A stretch of DNA of 64,000 nt from Cellulomonas fengjieae (lineage in GTDB: Bacteria > Actinomycetota > Actinomycetes > Actinomycetales > Cellulomonadaceae): NCBI RefSeq assembly GCF_018388465.1, contig NZ_CP074404.1, positions 1,550,001-1,614,000 of the forward strand, given 5' to 3'. The translations under genes and the position numbers were made by a program. Under the pieces are notes generated by a model. That model was not told the DNA's origin. It saw only the letters and a program-made list of their open reading frames with translations, and searched no databases. Below are positions 28,395 to 44,665 of this stretch, one piece after another. Within the stretch, counting starts at the first letter, position 1, and each line of letters starts with the position of its first letter.

Positions 28395-31300
28395 GTGCAC
28401 CGTGCGACGAAGTCGATCAGCGGGGGCGTCGCAGCCCTCGCGCTCGCCCTGACAGGCGGTGTGATCACGGCGGGGGCCACCCAGGCCGCGGTCGGCACCA
28501 CACCACGCGTCCTGATCAACGAGGTGTACGGCGGAGGCGGCAACAGCGGCGCCACCTACACGAACGACTACGTCGAGCTGGTGAACGCGTCGGCCGCGCC
28601 GGTCGACGTCACGGGCTGGTCCGTCCAGTACGCGTCCGCCACCGGCGCGTTCGGGGCCAGCCTCACGACGCCACTGACCGGCGTCATCGCACCCGGTGCG
28701 GCGTACGTCGTGGTGCAGGCGGCCGGCACGGGTGGAACGACGCCGGTGACCGGCAACGTCACGGGCACGGTCGCGATGAGCGGGACCGCGGGCAAGGTCG
28801 CCCTGGTCGCCTCGACGACGCCGCTGTCGTGCGCCGGGAGCGCCTGCGCGGCGGCGGACTCGGTCGTCGACCTCGTCGGCTACGGCAGCAACGCCTCCGC
28901 CTTCGCCGGTAGCGGGCCGGCACTCGGCGCCTCGAACACGCAGTCGGTCTCCCGCGACGTGGCTCTGACGAACACGGCGAACAACGCCGCGGACTTCACC
29001 GCCGCGGCGCCGAGCCCCGGTGTCGCGGGCACCGGTCCGGTCGACCCGGACCCGACGACGGCCACCATCGCGCAGATCCAGGGCGAGGGCGCCACGTCCC
29101 CGCTGGCCGGGCAGTCGGTCACCACGAGCGGCATCGTCACCGCGGTCTACCCGACCGGCGGCCTCAACGGGTACGTCATCCAGACGCCGGGCACCGGGGG
29201 CACCGCCGACGCGACCCCCGGCGCGTCGGACGCCCTCTTCGTCTTCTCCTCGGCCACCGCCGGCACGGTCGCGATCGGCGACCACGTGCAGGTGACCGGC
29301 CTGGTCTCGGAGTTCAACGGCCTCACGGAGCTCACCGTCGCGTCGACGGCCGACGTGGTCGACCTCCCCGCCGCCGATCCCGTGACGCCGGTCGCGACGA
29401 CGTGGCCGACGACCGACCCCGCGCGCGAGGCCCTCGAGTCGATGCTGTTCCAGCCGACCGGCGACCTGACGGTCACCAACACCTACTCCACGAACCAGTA
29501 CGGCGAGGTCGGGCTCGCGGCCGGCACGTCGCCGCTGCTGCAGCCCACCGAGGTCGGCCGTCCCGGCTCGGCCGAGGCGTCCGCGGCCGCCGCCGACAAC
29601 GCCGCCCGTGGCGTCGTGCTCGACGACGGCTCGTCGACCAACTTCCTCTCCGCGGCGAACTCGGACCTCACGCCGCCGTACGTCTCGCTCACCAACCCGG
29701 TGCGGGTCGGTGCCGCGGCGAACCTCACCGCCCCGGTCGTCGTCGACTTCCGCAACAACGTCTGGAAGCTCAACCCCACGGCACCCGGGCCGGCGTCCGT
29801 GACGTTCGAGAACGACCGGACCGCTGCGCCCTCCGAGGTCGGCGGTGACCTCAAGGTCGCGTCGTTCAACGTCCTCAACTACTTCACGACCCTGGGCGCC
29901 GCCACGGCGGGGTGCACGTCCTACAACGACCGCACGGGTGACCCGGTCACCGTCGACGGCGGCTGCGACCCGCGCGGTGCCTGGGACCCGGCGGACCTGC
30001 AGCGCCAGCAGGACAAGATCGTGGCCGCCATCAACGCGCTCGACGCCGACGTGGTCGGGCTCCTGGAGATCGAGAACTCGGCGCGCGTGGACGGCGTCGC
30101 CGACGAGGCGCTCGGCACCCTCGTGGCCGCGCTCAACGCAGCCGCCGGGTCCGACGTCTGGGCGTTCGTCCCGTCGTCCGCCGAGCTGCCGCCCGCCGCG
30201 GAACTCGACGTCATCACGAACGCGCTGATCTACAAGCCGGCGGCCGTCGAGCGCACGGGCGAGTCGCGCGCGCTCGGCACGCAGAGCGGTGACGACCAGG
30301 CGTTCGGCAACGCGCGTGAGCCCATCGGTCAGGTCTTCACGCCGGTCGGCGGGGGCGAGCCGTTCTTCGTCGCGGTCAACCACTTCAAGTCCAAGGGGTC
30401 CGCCGGTCCGTGGCCGGGTGACGCCGACACGGGGGACGGGCAGGGCGCGTCCAACGAGTCGCGCGTGCGCCAGGCGCAGGCGCTGCGCGACTGGGTGCCC
30501 ACGGTGCAGGGTGCGGCCGAGTCGGTCGCGCTCCTCGGTGACTTCAACGCCTACACGCTCGAGGACCCGATGCAGACGCTGTACGACGCCGGGTACACCG
30601 ACGCCGCCACGGCGCTCGCGGACGGCCAGTACTCGTACTCGTTCAGCGGTCTGTCGGGCTCCCTCGACCACGTCCTGCTCAACGGGCCGGCCATGGAGCG
30701 GGCGACGGGTGCGGACGTCTGGGAGATCAACGCCGAGGAGGCCATCGCCCTCGAGTACGACCGGTACAACTACCACGGCACGCTCTACTACGCCCCGGAC
30801 GTGTACCGGTCCTCCGACCACGACCCGGTCGTCGTCGGGATGGTGAACGGCGCCGCGAAGCCCGTGAACCTCACCCTGCTCGACATCAACGACTTCCACG
30901 GCCGCATCGACGCCAACACGGTGAAGTTCGCGGGCACGGTCGAGCAGGAGCGAGCGGCGGCGGACGGCCCGGTGGCCTTCCTGTCCGCGGGTGACAACAT
31001 CGGCGCGTCGCTGTTCGCCTCGGCGGTGCAGAACGACCAGCCGACGATCGACGTGCTCAACGCCCTCGAGCTGGACGCCTCCGCGGTCGGCAACCACGAG
31101 TTCGACAAGGGGTTCACCGACCTCACGGACCGGGTGATCGCCGGTGGGACCAACGCGGAGTGGGACTACCTCGGTGCGAACGTCTACCTGCGGGGCACGA
31201 CGACTCCCGCGCTGCCCGAGTACACGGTCCTCGAGCTGGACGGTGTGTCCGTCGGTGTGATCGGTGCGGTGACGCAGGAGACGCCGACGCTGGTGACCCC

Positions 31301-33347
31301 GGCCGGGATCGCGCAGCTGGAGTTCGGCGACCCGGTGGAGGCTGTGAACCGCGTCGCGGCGCAGCTGAGCGACGGTGACGAGAGCAACGGCGAGGCCGAC
31401 GTCCTCGTCGCCAGCTACCACGACGGAGCCGGCGCGGGCACGCCGGACGGCTCGACCCTCGAGGAGGAGCTCGCCGCCGGCGGCGCGTTCGCGCAGATCG
31501 TCAACGAGACGGCGGCCGCGGTGGATGCCATCTTCACCGGACACACCCACAAGCAGTACGCGTGGGCCGCGCCGGTCCCCGGTGAGCCCGGCAGCACCAG
31601 GCCGATCCTCCAGACCGGCAGCTACGGCGAGTTCGTCGGCAAGATCGTGCTCACGTACGACCCGGCGAGCGGTGAGGTCGTCGCGCACGCGCGGACCAAC
31701 GTCGCGCGCCTGGTCGCTCCGGCGATCCCGGGCAACACCCCGGCGCAGAACGAGGCGGCGTTCGCGGCCCAGCTCGTCGCGACCTACCCGCGCGTGGCGG
31801 AGGTCAACACGATCGTCACCGCGGCGCTCGCCTACGCGACCGAGGTGGGGTCCGTCCCGGTCGGCTCCGTCACGGCGGACATCACCACCGCCTTCACCGG
31901 CGGCACGTACGGCCCGAACGGCTACACGGCCGCGTCGACCGCCCGTGACGACCGCGCCAACGAGTCGACGCTGGGTGACCTCGTGGCCAACTCGCTGCGG
32001 GACACGCTCGCCCCCGAGAACCTCGGCGGCGCGCAGATCGGCGTCGTCAACCCGGGCGGCCTGCGCGCCGAGCTGTACTACGCACCGGACGGCGTCGTCA
32101 CGACGGCCGAGGCCAACGGCGTCCTGCCGTTCGTCAACAACCTCTGGACCACGACCCTCACGGGCGCCCAGGTGGTCACGATGCTCGAGCAGCAGTGGCA
32201 GACAAACCCGGACGGGACCATCCCGTCGCGTCCGTACCTGCAGCTCGGTCTGTCCGACAACGTCACGTACACGTACGACCCGGCGGCTCCGCTCGGCTCG
32301 CACATCACGTCGGTGACCGTGGACGGCCAGCCGCTCGACCCGGCGGCGGAGTACCGCATCGGGACGTTCTCGTTCCTGATCACGGGGGGTGACAACTTCC
32401 GGGTCTTCAACGACAGCACGGACGCTCGGGACTCCGGTCTGATCGACCGGGACGGGTGGATCTCCTACCTGCAGACCCACCCGCAGCTGTCGCCGGACTT
32501 CGCCCGCCAGGCCGTGGGCGTCCCGGAGCTGCCGGAGACGGTCGGCGCGGGCGAGACGCTGGCGTTCCCCGTCACCAAGCTGGACCTCACGAGCCTCGGC
32601 TCGCCGCAGAACACCAGCCTGGACGTCCTGCTCGACGGCGTGTCCCTCGGGACCGCGCCGGTCAGCGGCGGCAACGCAGACGTCTCGGTGACGATCCCGG
32701 CGGGAACCAGCGCCGGCGCGCACACGCTCACCCTCGTGGCGAGCCCGAGCGGCACCACCGTGACGCTCCCGCTCACCGTCGAGGCGGGCACCCCGTCGTC
32801 GACCACCACGCTGACGGCCTCGCCGTCGAGCCAGGTGTTCGGCACCTCGCGGGTCACCCTCACCGCGACGGTCGCGGCGGACGTCCCGGTGACGGGCTCC
32901 GTCGAGTTCGTCTCGGGCGACACCGTGCTCGGTACGGCGGCGCTGCGCGGCGGCACCGCCACGCTGCGGCTCCCGGCGTCGACGCCGGCCGGCAGCTACA
33001 CGGTGGTCGCCCGGTTCGCCGGCGACGGTTCGGTCTCCGGCTCGGAGTCGGCGCCCGTCACGGTGGTGGTGAACAAGGTGACCACCACGACCGGTCTGGC
33101 CGTGACCCCCGGCTTCCTGTTCATCCCGCCGCTGGCCCTCGTGACCGTCTCGGCCGACAACGGGCGGGTGCCGTCCGGCACGATCGAGATCCGTGAGGGC
33201 ACGAGGGTGGTCAAGCGCCTCAACGTGGTGCTGGGCATCGCGATCGGCACGCTGCCCACGGGTCGGCACACGTACACGGCGACGTTCGTCCCGAGCGACA
33301 CCGCGAACGTGAGCCCGAGCACGAGCAAGCCGGTCAGCACCCGCTGA
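28395..33347 (+). CDS. Secreted nuclease (ExeM/NucH-like) fused to 5'-nucleotidase
   Basis: A 1650-residue exported protein. AAGGAG (28381-28386) sets the start at GTG 28395, which opens a signal peptide ending near ATQAA. Domains in order: lamin-tail-like domain (~37-190, LINEVYGGGGNSGATYTNDY); an OB-like segment (~225-390); endonuclease/exonuclease/phosphatase domain (~485-815: VASFNVLNYF, VVGLLEIEN, ALLGDFNAY, SSDHDPVV). A metallophosphatase follows (~825-1140: DINDFHGRID, SAGDNIGAS, GNHEFDKG, GHTHKQY), then the 5'-nucleotidase C-domain (~1150-1350, NPGGLRAELYY) and two Ig-like domains (~1375-1650). All active-site motifs look intact. It would cut extracellular nucleic acid and then release phosphate from the nucleotides. 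There is no sortase motif at the C-terminus. Confidence 0.92.
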   Translation: MHRATKSISGGVAALALALTGGVITAGATQAAVGTTPRVLINEVYGGGGNSGATYTNDYVELVNASAAPVDVTGWSVQYASATGAFGASLTTPLTGVIAPGAAYVVVQAAGTGGTTPVTGNVTGTVAMSGTAGKVALVASTTPLSCAGSACAAADSVVDLVGYGSNASAFAGSGPALGASNTQSVSRDVALTNTANNAADFTAAAPSPGVAGTGPVDPDPTTATIAQIQGEGATSPLAGQSVTTSGIVTAVYPTGGLNGYVIQTPGTGGTADATPGASDALFVFSSATAGTVAIGDHVQVTGLVSEFNGLTELTVASTADVVDLPAADPVTPVATTWPTTDPAREALESMLFQPTGDLTVTNTYSTNQYGEVGLAAGTSPLLQPTEVGRPGSAEASAAAADNAARGVVLDDGSSTNFLSAANSDLTPPYVSLTNPVRVGAAANLTAPVVVDFRNNVWKLNPTAPGPASVTFENDRTAAPSEVGGDLKVASFNVLNYFTTLGAATAGCTSYNDRTGDPVTVDGGCDPRGAWDPADLQRQQDKIVAAINALDADVVGLLEIENSARVDGVADEALGTLVAALNAAAGSDVWAFVPSSAELPPAAELDVITNALIYKPAAVERTGESRALGTQSGDDQAFGNAREPIGQVFTPVGGGEPFFVAVNHFKSKGSAGPWPGDADTGDGQGASNESRVRQAQALRDWVPTVQGAAESVALLGDFNAYTLEDPMQTLYDAGYTDAATALADGQYSYSFSGLSGSLDHVLLNGPAMERATGADVWEINAEEAIALEYDRYNYHGTLYYAPDVYRSSDHDPVVVGMVNGAAKPVNLTLLDINDFHGRIDANTVKFAGTVEQERAAADGPVAFLSAGDNIGASLFASAVQNDQPTIDVLNALELDASAVGNHEFDKGFTDLTDRVIAGGTNAEWDYLGANVYLRGTTTPALPEYTVLELDGVSVGVIGAVTQETPTLVTPAGIAQLEFGDPVEAVNRVAAQLSDGDESNGEADVLVASYHDGAGAGTPDGSTLEEELAAGGAFAQIVNETAAAVDAIFTGHTHKQYAWAAPVPGEPGSTRPILQTGSYGEFVGKIVLTYDPASGEVVAHARTNVARLVAPAIPGNTPAQNEAAFAAQLVATYPRVAEVNTIVTAALAYATEVGSVPVGSVTADITTAFTGGTYGPNGYTAASTARDDRANESTLGDLVANSLRDTLAPENLGGAQIGVVNPGGLRAELYYAPDGVVTTAEANGVLPFVNNLWTTTLTGAQVVTMLEQQWQTNPDGTIPSRPYLQLGLSDNVTYTYDPAAPLGSHITSVTVDGQPLDPAAEYRIGTFSFLITGGDNFRVFNDSTDARDSGLIDRDGWISYLQTHPQLSPDFARQAVGVPELPETVGAGETLAFPVTKLDLTSLGSPQNTSLDVLLDGVSLGTAPVSGGNADVSVTIPAGTSAGAHTLTLVASPSGTTVTLPLTVEAGTPSSTTTLTASPSSQVFGTSRVTLTATVAADVPVTGSVEFVSGDTVLGTAALRGGTATLRLPASTPAGSYTVVARFAGDGSVSGSESAPVTVVVNKVTTTTGLAVTPGFLFIPPLALVTVSADNGRVPSGTIEIREGTRVVKRLNVVLGIAIGTLPTGRHTYTATFVPSDTANVSPSTSKPVSTR

Positions 33348-33356
33348 CCGGGCGGA

Positions 33357-33391
33357 CCGAGGCCCGCGTCCCCTCGGGGCGCGGGCCTCGG
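33357..33391. terminator. Bidirectional terminator between the nuclease gene and the DsbA-like gene
   Basis: A 12-base perfect inverted repeat, CCGAGGCCCGCG (33357-33368) and CGCGGGCCTCGG (33380-33391), lying between convergent genes, so it can serve both strands. Confidence 0.8.
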
Positions 33392-33397
33392 TCGTGC

Positions 33398-33508
33398 TCA
33401 GAGGTCGACGACGTCGCGGCGGAGCAGCGCAGGCACGGCGGCGGCGTTGAGAGCGGCGAGCGCGGGGGGCTCGGCGTCGATGACCGGCCTGAGGGTCAGG
33501 TCGCGCAC
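33398..33508 (-). pseudogene. 36-codon remnant resembling a GNAT acetyltransferase N-terminus
   Basis: A minus-strand frame from GTG 33508 encodes a start typical of GNAT enzymes ([20 protein letters not shown], then AVPALL) and stops after 36 codons at TGA 33398. It overlaps the end of the DsbA-like gene by 13 bases, as a coupled downstream gene would. A full acetyltransferase needs about 150 residues and nothing follows before the terminator. It looks like a truncated relic, though a small functional peptide cannot be excluded. Confidence 0.35.
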
Positions 33509-34242
33509 GAGTCGTCCACGCACGCGGCGGCGTCGGGGTCGGCGGTGGCCAGGGTCTGCAGCGGGTTGGCCTCGCGCCACCCGGCCTCGAGCAGCTGGGT
33601 GAAGACGTCGGCGGGCTGGGCGCCGGACACGGCGACGCGCCGGTCGACGACGAAGAACGGCACGCCGGTGACGCCGAGCGCCCGCGCCTCGTCCTCGTCG
33701 GCCCGCACGGCGTCCGCGCCCGCGTCCGACGCCAGCGCGGCACGTGCGGCGTCCGGGTCGACACCGGCACCGCTGACGACCTGCACCAGGGTCTCGTCGT
33801 CGCCGAGGTCGGCGCCGTGCTCGAAGTGCGCGGAGAACAGCGCTTCCAGCGTCCGCTCGGCCAGCCGAGCTCCGCCGGTGGTCCGCGCGAGGTGGACCAG
33901 CCGGTGGGCCGCGAACGTGTTGACGGCCAGCGCCCGGTCGAAGTCGTAGGCGAGGCCCTCCCCGGCAGCCACGGCTGTGACCTGCGCGAACATCTGCCGC
34001 ACGCGGTCGACGGGGATTCCCTTGAGGGCCGACAGGGCGGCCATCTCCGGCCTGCCGGGGCCGACAGGGGTGTGCGGCGACAGCTCGTAGGCCTTCCAGG
34101 TCACCTCGACGTGCTCGCGGTGCGGGAAGTCGGCCAGGGCAGCGGCGAACCGGCGCTTGCCGATGTAGCACCAGGGGCACGCGATGTCGGACCAGACCTC
34201 GACCTGGAGCGTGCGGACCGTGTTCAGGGTGAGGATGCTCAC
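33496..34242 (-). CDS. DsbA-family oxidoreductase (FrnE-like)
   Basis: A 248-residue thioredoxin-fold protein of the cytosolic FrnE type. The redox motif is in [17 protein letters not shown] and the cis-proline loop in [12 protein letters not shown] large helical insertion lies between them, and no signal peptide is present. A second cysteine pair at the C-terminus ([10 protein letters not shown]) matches FrnE-like disulfide isomerases of Deinococcus and actinobacteria. GTG 34242 overlaps the stop of the upstream quinone oxidoreductase (GTGA), so the two are co-translated; both act on thiol or quinone redox chemistry. The substrate is unknown. Confidence 0.88.
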   Translation of the reverse strand: MSILTLNTVRTLQVEVWSDIACPWCYIGKRRFAAALADFPHREHVEVTWKAYELSPHTPVGPGRPEMAALSALKGIPVDRVRQMFAQVTAVAAGEGLAYDFDRALAVNTFAAHRLVHLARTTGGARLAERTLEALFSAHFEHGADLGDDETLVQVVSGAGVDPDAARAALASDAGADAVRADEDEARALGVTGVPFFVVDRRVAVSGAQPADVFTQLLEAGWREANPLQTLATADPDAAACVDDSCAT

Positions 34243-35222
34243 GGGAGCAGCAGGACCTTTCCGGTGGTGGAGCGCGACTCGAGCGCACGGTGGGCGGCGG
34301 CCGCGTCGCCGAGCGGGAACGTCGCTCCGACGCGCACGGCGAGCTCGTCGGCCCGGACCGCGTCGAACAGCTCGCCCGCGCGCCACAGCAGCTCGTCACG
34401 GGTGGCGACGTGGTCGTCGAGCGTGGGGCGGGTCAGGAAGATCGACCCTGCCGCGTTGAGGCGCTGCGGGTCCACCGGGGGGACAGGTCCGGAGGATGCG
34501 CCGAACAGGACGAGCATGCCGCGGCGCTGCAGCGAGGCCAGCGACGCGTCGAACGTGTCCTTGCCGACGGAGTCGAAGACGGCGTGCACGCCGCGACCGC
34601 CGGTGAGCGCCCGCACCTGCGCGGGCAGGTCGTCGGTGAGGTGGCCGAGCTCGCGGTAGCGGATGACGTCGGTGGCGCCCGCCTCCCGCGCCAGGCGTTC
34701 CTTCTCGGGGCTGCCCACGGTGGCGATGACCCGGGCGCCGCGGCGGGCGGCCAGCTGCGTGAGCAGCAGCCCCACGCCGCCCGCGGCCGCGTGCACGAGC
34801 ACGTCGTGCCCCGCCTGCACCGGGAACGTCGAGGTCACCAGGTAGTGCGCGGTGAGGCCCTGCAGGGGCAGCGCGGCGGCCACCTGGTCGGGCACGCCCG
34901 CCGGCACGAGGAGCGCCTTCGACTCCCGGACGGTCACGAGCTCGGCGTACGAGCCGGGTGCCGACGCCCAGGCGACGCGGTCACCGACCGCGATCTCGCT
35001 GACGTCCGCCCCGGTCGCGACCACCTCGCCGGCGCCCTCGGCGCCGACGACGTGCGGGAACGGTGCCCGGTAGGTGCCGTTGCGACGGTAGACGTCGACG
35101 AAGTTCACGCCGCTGGCGGCGACGCGGACGAGGACCTCGTCGGCCGCCGGCTCGGGGTCGGGGAGGTCGACGAGCTCGAGGACGTCGGGTCCGCCCGAGG
35201 CGGTGGCATGGATGGCGCGCAC
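34239..35222 (-). CDS. Zinc-independent NADPH:quinone oxidoreductase (MDR family)
   Basis: A 327-residue medium-chain dehydrogenase/reductase of the zeta-crystallin type. The N-terminal GroES-like domain contains [15 protein letters not shown] and [12 protein letters not shown]. The Rossmann domain carries [17 protein letters not shown], then [17 protein letters not shown]. Zinc-ligand cysteines are absent. It transfers electrons from NADPH to quinones or reactive alkenes. GTG 35222 starts at [11 protein letters not shown]. It diverges from argC with 81 bases between starts and is coupled to the DsbA-like gene. Confidence 0.9.
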   Translation of the reverse strand: MRAIHATASGGPDVLELVDLPDPEPAADEVLVRVAASGVNFVDVYRRNGTYRAPFPHVVGAEGAGEVVATGADVSEIAVGDRVAWASAPGSYAELVTVRESKALLVPAGVPDQVAAALPLQGLTAHYLVTSTFPVQAGHDVLVHAAAGGVGLLLTQLAARRGARVIATVGSPEKERLAREAGATDVIRYRELGHLTDDLPAQVRALTGGRGVHAVFDSVGKDTFDASLASLQRRGMLVLFGASSGPVPPVDPQRLNAAGSIFLTRPTLDDHVATRDELLWRAGELFDAVRADELAVRVGATFPLGDAAAAHRALESRSTTGKVLLLP

Positions 35223-35266
35223 GCTGGCAAAACGCGACGGCGCTCCGCCGTGTTCCGGCAACCCAG

Positions 35267-35304
35267 TTCGAATGTTCGTGCAGTGTTGTGTATGTTCATG
35301 CACA
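35267..35304 (+). promoter_or_regulatory. Tandem ArgR-box candidates over a leaderless argC promoter
   Basis: Two copies of TGTTCRTGCA (35273-35282 and 35293-35302) lie exactly 20 bases apart. The second sits in the 18-base imperfect palindrome TGTGTATGTTCATGCACA (35287-35304), which has the length and AT-flanked symmetry of an ArgR box. TATGTT (35291-35296) fits a -10 box, followed by seven bases and ATG 35304. ArgR with arginine would therefore block initiation. The match to ArgR is inferred. Confidence 0.6.
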
Positions 35305-36368
35305 TGACGTTCACGGTCGCGGTCGCGGGTGCCAGCGGGTACGCCGGCGGCGAGATGCTCCGCGTGCTCCTCGCCCATCCCGAGGCGAAGATCGGTGCCC
35401 TCACGGCCCACTCCAACGCCGGCACCCCGCTGGGGGCGCACCAGCCGCACCTGCGCTCGCTCGCGGACCGGGTGCTGGCGCCGACGTCGGTCGAGGAGCT
35501 GGCCGGTCACGACGTCGTGGTGCTCGCGCTGCCGCACGGTGCCAGTGGCGCCATCGCCGCCGAGCTCGAGGCGCGCGGGGACGGTGCCGTCGTCGTGGAC
35601 CTCGGAGCAGACCACCGGCTGGTGGACGCGCAGGACTGGGAGCAGTTCTACGGCAGCGCCCACGCCGGCACGTGGCCGTACGGCCTGCCGGAGCTGATGC
35701 ACCCGGGTGAGCGCACCGCCGCCGGCCAGCGCGCGGTCCTCGCTGCCGCCCGGCGGATCGCCGTACCCGGCTGCAACGTCACCGCCGTGTCGCTGGGTCT
35801 GCAGCCCGGCGTCGCCGCCGGTGTCATCGAGCCCACCGACCTCGTCGCGGTGCTCGCCAACGGGTACTCGGGCGCGGGGAAGTCCCTCAAGACGCACCTG
35901 CTCGCCAGCGAGGCGCTCGGCGCGGCACAGCCGTACGCCGTGGGTGGGACGCACCGCCACATCCCGGAGATCGTGCAGAACCTGCGGTCCGCCGGCGCGG
36001 CGGACGTCACCATCTCGTTCACCCCGACCCTCGTCCCCATGGCCCGTGGCATCCTCGCGACCGCGACCGCGCGCCTGGTCGCGGGCACGGACCCGGCGAC
36101 CGTCCGGGCCGCGTGGCAGGAGGCGTACGCCGACGAGCCCTTCGTGCACCTGCTGCCCGAGGGCCAGTGGCCCACGACCGCCGCGACGCTCGGTGCGAAC
36201 ACCGCGCTCGTGCAGGTCGCCGTCGACGAGCGGGCGGGCCGGGTCGTCACCGTCACGGCGCTCGACAACCTGGTCAAGGGCACCGCCGGCGGCGCCCTGC
36301 AGTCCCTCAACCTCGCGCTCGGGCTGCCCGAGACGCTGGGCCTTCCTCTGGACGGAGTCGCCCCGTGA
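35304..36368 (+). CDS. argC: N-acetyl-gamma-glutamyl-phosphate reductase
   Basis: Third enzyme of arginine synthesis; NADPH reduction of the acyl phosphate made by ArgB. The 354 residues include the Rossmann motif [16 protein letters not shown], the active-site Cys in [15 protein letters not shown] and the His in [10 protein letters not shown] start at ATG 35304 because of the -10 box just before it; ATG 35298 and 35292 are in frame but lie in the promoter. It is the first gene of the arg operon and overlaps argJ by four bases. Confidence 0.96.
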   Translation: MTFTVAVAGASGYAGGEMLRVLLAHPEAKIGALTAHSNAGTPLGAHQPHLRSLADRVLAPTSVEELAGHDVVVLALPHGASGAIAAELEARGDGAVVVDLGADHRLVDAQDWEQFYGSAHAGTWPYGLPELMHPGERTAAGQRAVLAAARRIAVPGCNVTAVSLGLQPGVAAGVIEPTDLVAVLANGYSGAGKSLKTHLLASEALGAAQPYAVGGTHRHIPEIVQNLRSAGAADVTISFTPTLVPMARGILATATARLVAGTDPATVRAAWQEAYADEPFVHLLPEGQWPTTAATLGANTALVQVAVDERAGRVVTVTALDNLVKGTAGGALQSLNLALGLPETLGLPLDGVAP

Positions 36369-37566
36369 CCATCGACGAGCACGCCCCGACCTCCGCGGGC
36401 GTCACCGCTGCTGCGGGCTTTCGCGCCGCGGGCGTCACGGCGGGGCTCAAGCCGTCGGGGCGCCCGGACCTCGCGCTCGTCGTCAACGACGGGCCGTCGC
36501 AGGCCGCCGCGGCGGTGTTCACCACCAACCGGGTGGTCGGCGCGCCGGTCGTCTGGTCGCGTCAGGTCGTGTCCGACGGGGTGGTCAGCGCCGTCGTGCT
36601 CAACTCCGGCGGCGCCAACGTCTGCACGGGGCCGGACGGCTTCCTGGACGTCCACGTGACCGCCGAGAAGGTGGGCACCGCGCTCGAGGTCTCCCCGGGC
36701 GACGTCGTCGTGTGCTCCACGGGCCTCATCGGTGAGCGTCTGCCCATCGACACCCTGCTCGCCGGCGTGGACCTCGCGGTGGAGGCGCTCTCGCCCGACG
36801 GCGGACCGGACGCGGCCGTCGCGATCATGACCACCGACACGGTCCCGAAGACCGCCCACGTGCACGTCGACGGGGAGCAGGGCGGGTGGACCGTCGGTGG
36901 CATGGCCAAGGGCGCCGGGATGCTCGCGCCCGGGCTGGCCACCATGCTCTGCGTGATCACCACCGACGCGGTGCTGGACGCCGAGACGGCGGCATCGGCG
37001 CTGCGGGCCGCGACCGCGCAGACGTTCGACCGCATCGACTCGGACGGCTGCATGTCGACCTCCGACACCGTGACCCTGCTCGTCTCGGGCGCCAGCCGGG
37101 CCGTGCCGGAGCCGGCCGACTTCACGGCGGCCCTCACGCAGGTCTGCGCCGAGCTGGCCCGCGCGCTCGTCGCCGACGCGGAGGGGGCGACGCACGACAT
37201 CGCGGTCACCGTGACCGGCGCGCAGACGCAGGACGCCGGGCTCGCGGTGGCCCGTGCGGTCACCCGCTCCAACCTGTTCAAGGCCGCGATGTTCGGCAAC
37301 GACCCCAACTGGGGTCGGGTCCTGGCGCAGGTGGGGACGGTGCCGGAGAGCGTCGCCGCCTTCGACCCCGACCAGCTCGACGTCACCATCAACGGTGTCC
37401 AGGTGTGCAAGGCGGGCGTGGCCTTCCGGCCGCGTTCGGAGGTCGACCTGGCGGCGAACCGCGAGGTCCACGTGCTGATCGACCTGCACGCGGGCGACGA
37501 GGCCGTCACCGTCTGGACCAACGACCTCACGCACGACTACGTCCACGAGAACAGCGCGTACTCCAC

Positions 37567-37570
<4 letters not shown>
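36365..37570 (+). CDS. argJ: Ornithine acetyltransferase / amino-acid N-acetyltransferase
   Basis: Recycles the acetyl group from N-acetylornithine to glutamate; bifunctional forms also use acetyl-CoA. A 401-residue Ntn-type autoprocessing enzyme: the cleavage site Ala-Thr lies in [18 protein letters not shown], giving alpha and beta chains. Conserved blocks [20 protein letters not shown] and [12 protein letters not shown] are present. Presence of argJ means argE and a dedicated argA are not strictly needed (cyclic pathway). GTG 36365 overlaps argC and the stop overlaps argB. Confidence 0.95.
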
Positions 37571-40764
<3,194 letters not shown>

Positions 40765-40765
<1 letters not shown>

Positions 40766-41310
40766 TGAGCGTCACCGTCCCGCACACGAAGGCCGCCCGC
40801 CACGCGCTTGTCACGGCGCTGCTCACGCGCGGCACCGTGCACTCGCAGCAGCAGCTGGCGGAGCTGCTCACGGCGGAGGGCGTCACCGTCACGCAGGCGA
40901 CGCTCTCGCGCGACCTGGTCGAGCTGCGCGCGGTCAAGATCCGCACGCCGTCCGGCGCCCTCGCGTACACGGTCCCCGCAGAGGGTGGCCAGCGCGCCCC
41001 GGCCGCGGGTCCCGACTGGGCCCCGGTGGGGGAGGAGATGCTGGCCGCCCGGCTCGCGCGCCTGTGCGCCGAGCTGCTGGTCACCGCGGAGGCGTCCGGC
41101 AACCTGGTCGTGCTGCGGACCCCGCCCGGTGCCGCGCAGTTCTTCGCGTCGGCCATCGACCACTCGGTGCTGCCCGCCGTGCTGGGCACGATCGCCGGCG
41201 ACGACACCGTGCTGGTGATCGCCCGTGAGGGCGAGACCGGCGCCGCCCTGGCCGCGCGCTTCCTGGCGTTGGCCAACGACAACCCGTCGCGGACCCGTCC
41301 GTCAGACTGA
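40765..41310 (+). CDS. argR: Arginine repressor
   Basis: A 181-residue hexameric regulator. The N-terminal winged helix contains [17 protein letters not shown] and [16 protein letters not shown]; the C-terminal arginine-binding domain has [19 protein letters not shown] and [13 protein letters not shown]. The GTG start at 40765 shares its first base with the argF stop (TAGTG). It probably binds the tandem boxes before argC and so represses its own operon. Confidence 0.95.
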
Positions 41311-41354
41311 CCCGCAGCATCCCCGAACCACGCACACATCGAAGAGAGAAGAAC

Positions 41355-44615
<3,261 letters not shown>

Positions 44616-44652
44616 GCGCCGGGATCGACCCGCGGGCTACGGGGCCGTGCGG

Positions 44653-44665
44653 CAAGATGGTCGCG
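44653..44665 (+). promoter_or_regulatory. Leaderless promoter of the DNA glycosylase gene
   Basis: CAAGAT (44653-44658) lies six bases before GTG 44665 and there is no Shine-Dalgarno sequence. The spacing repeats that of hisC and the SpoU gene. Confidence 0.4.

Noticed and set aside
28290..33770. A very long minus-strand open frame (about 1826 codons) opposite the nuclease/nucleotidase gene
   Set aside because: Its composition is Arg/Gly/Val-biased with no recognisable domain; it is the antisense shadow of a gene with third-position GC bias, while the plus frame shows a signal peptide and complete catalytic motifs.
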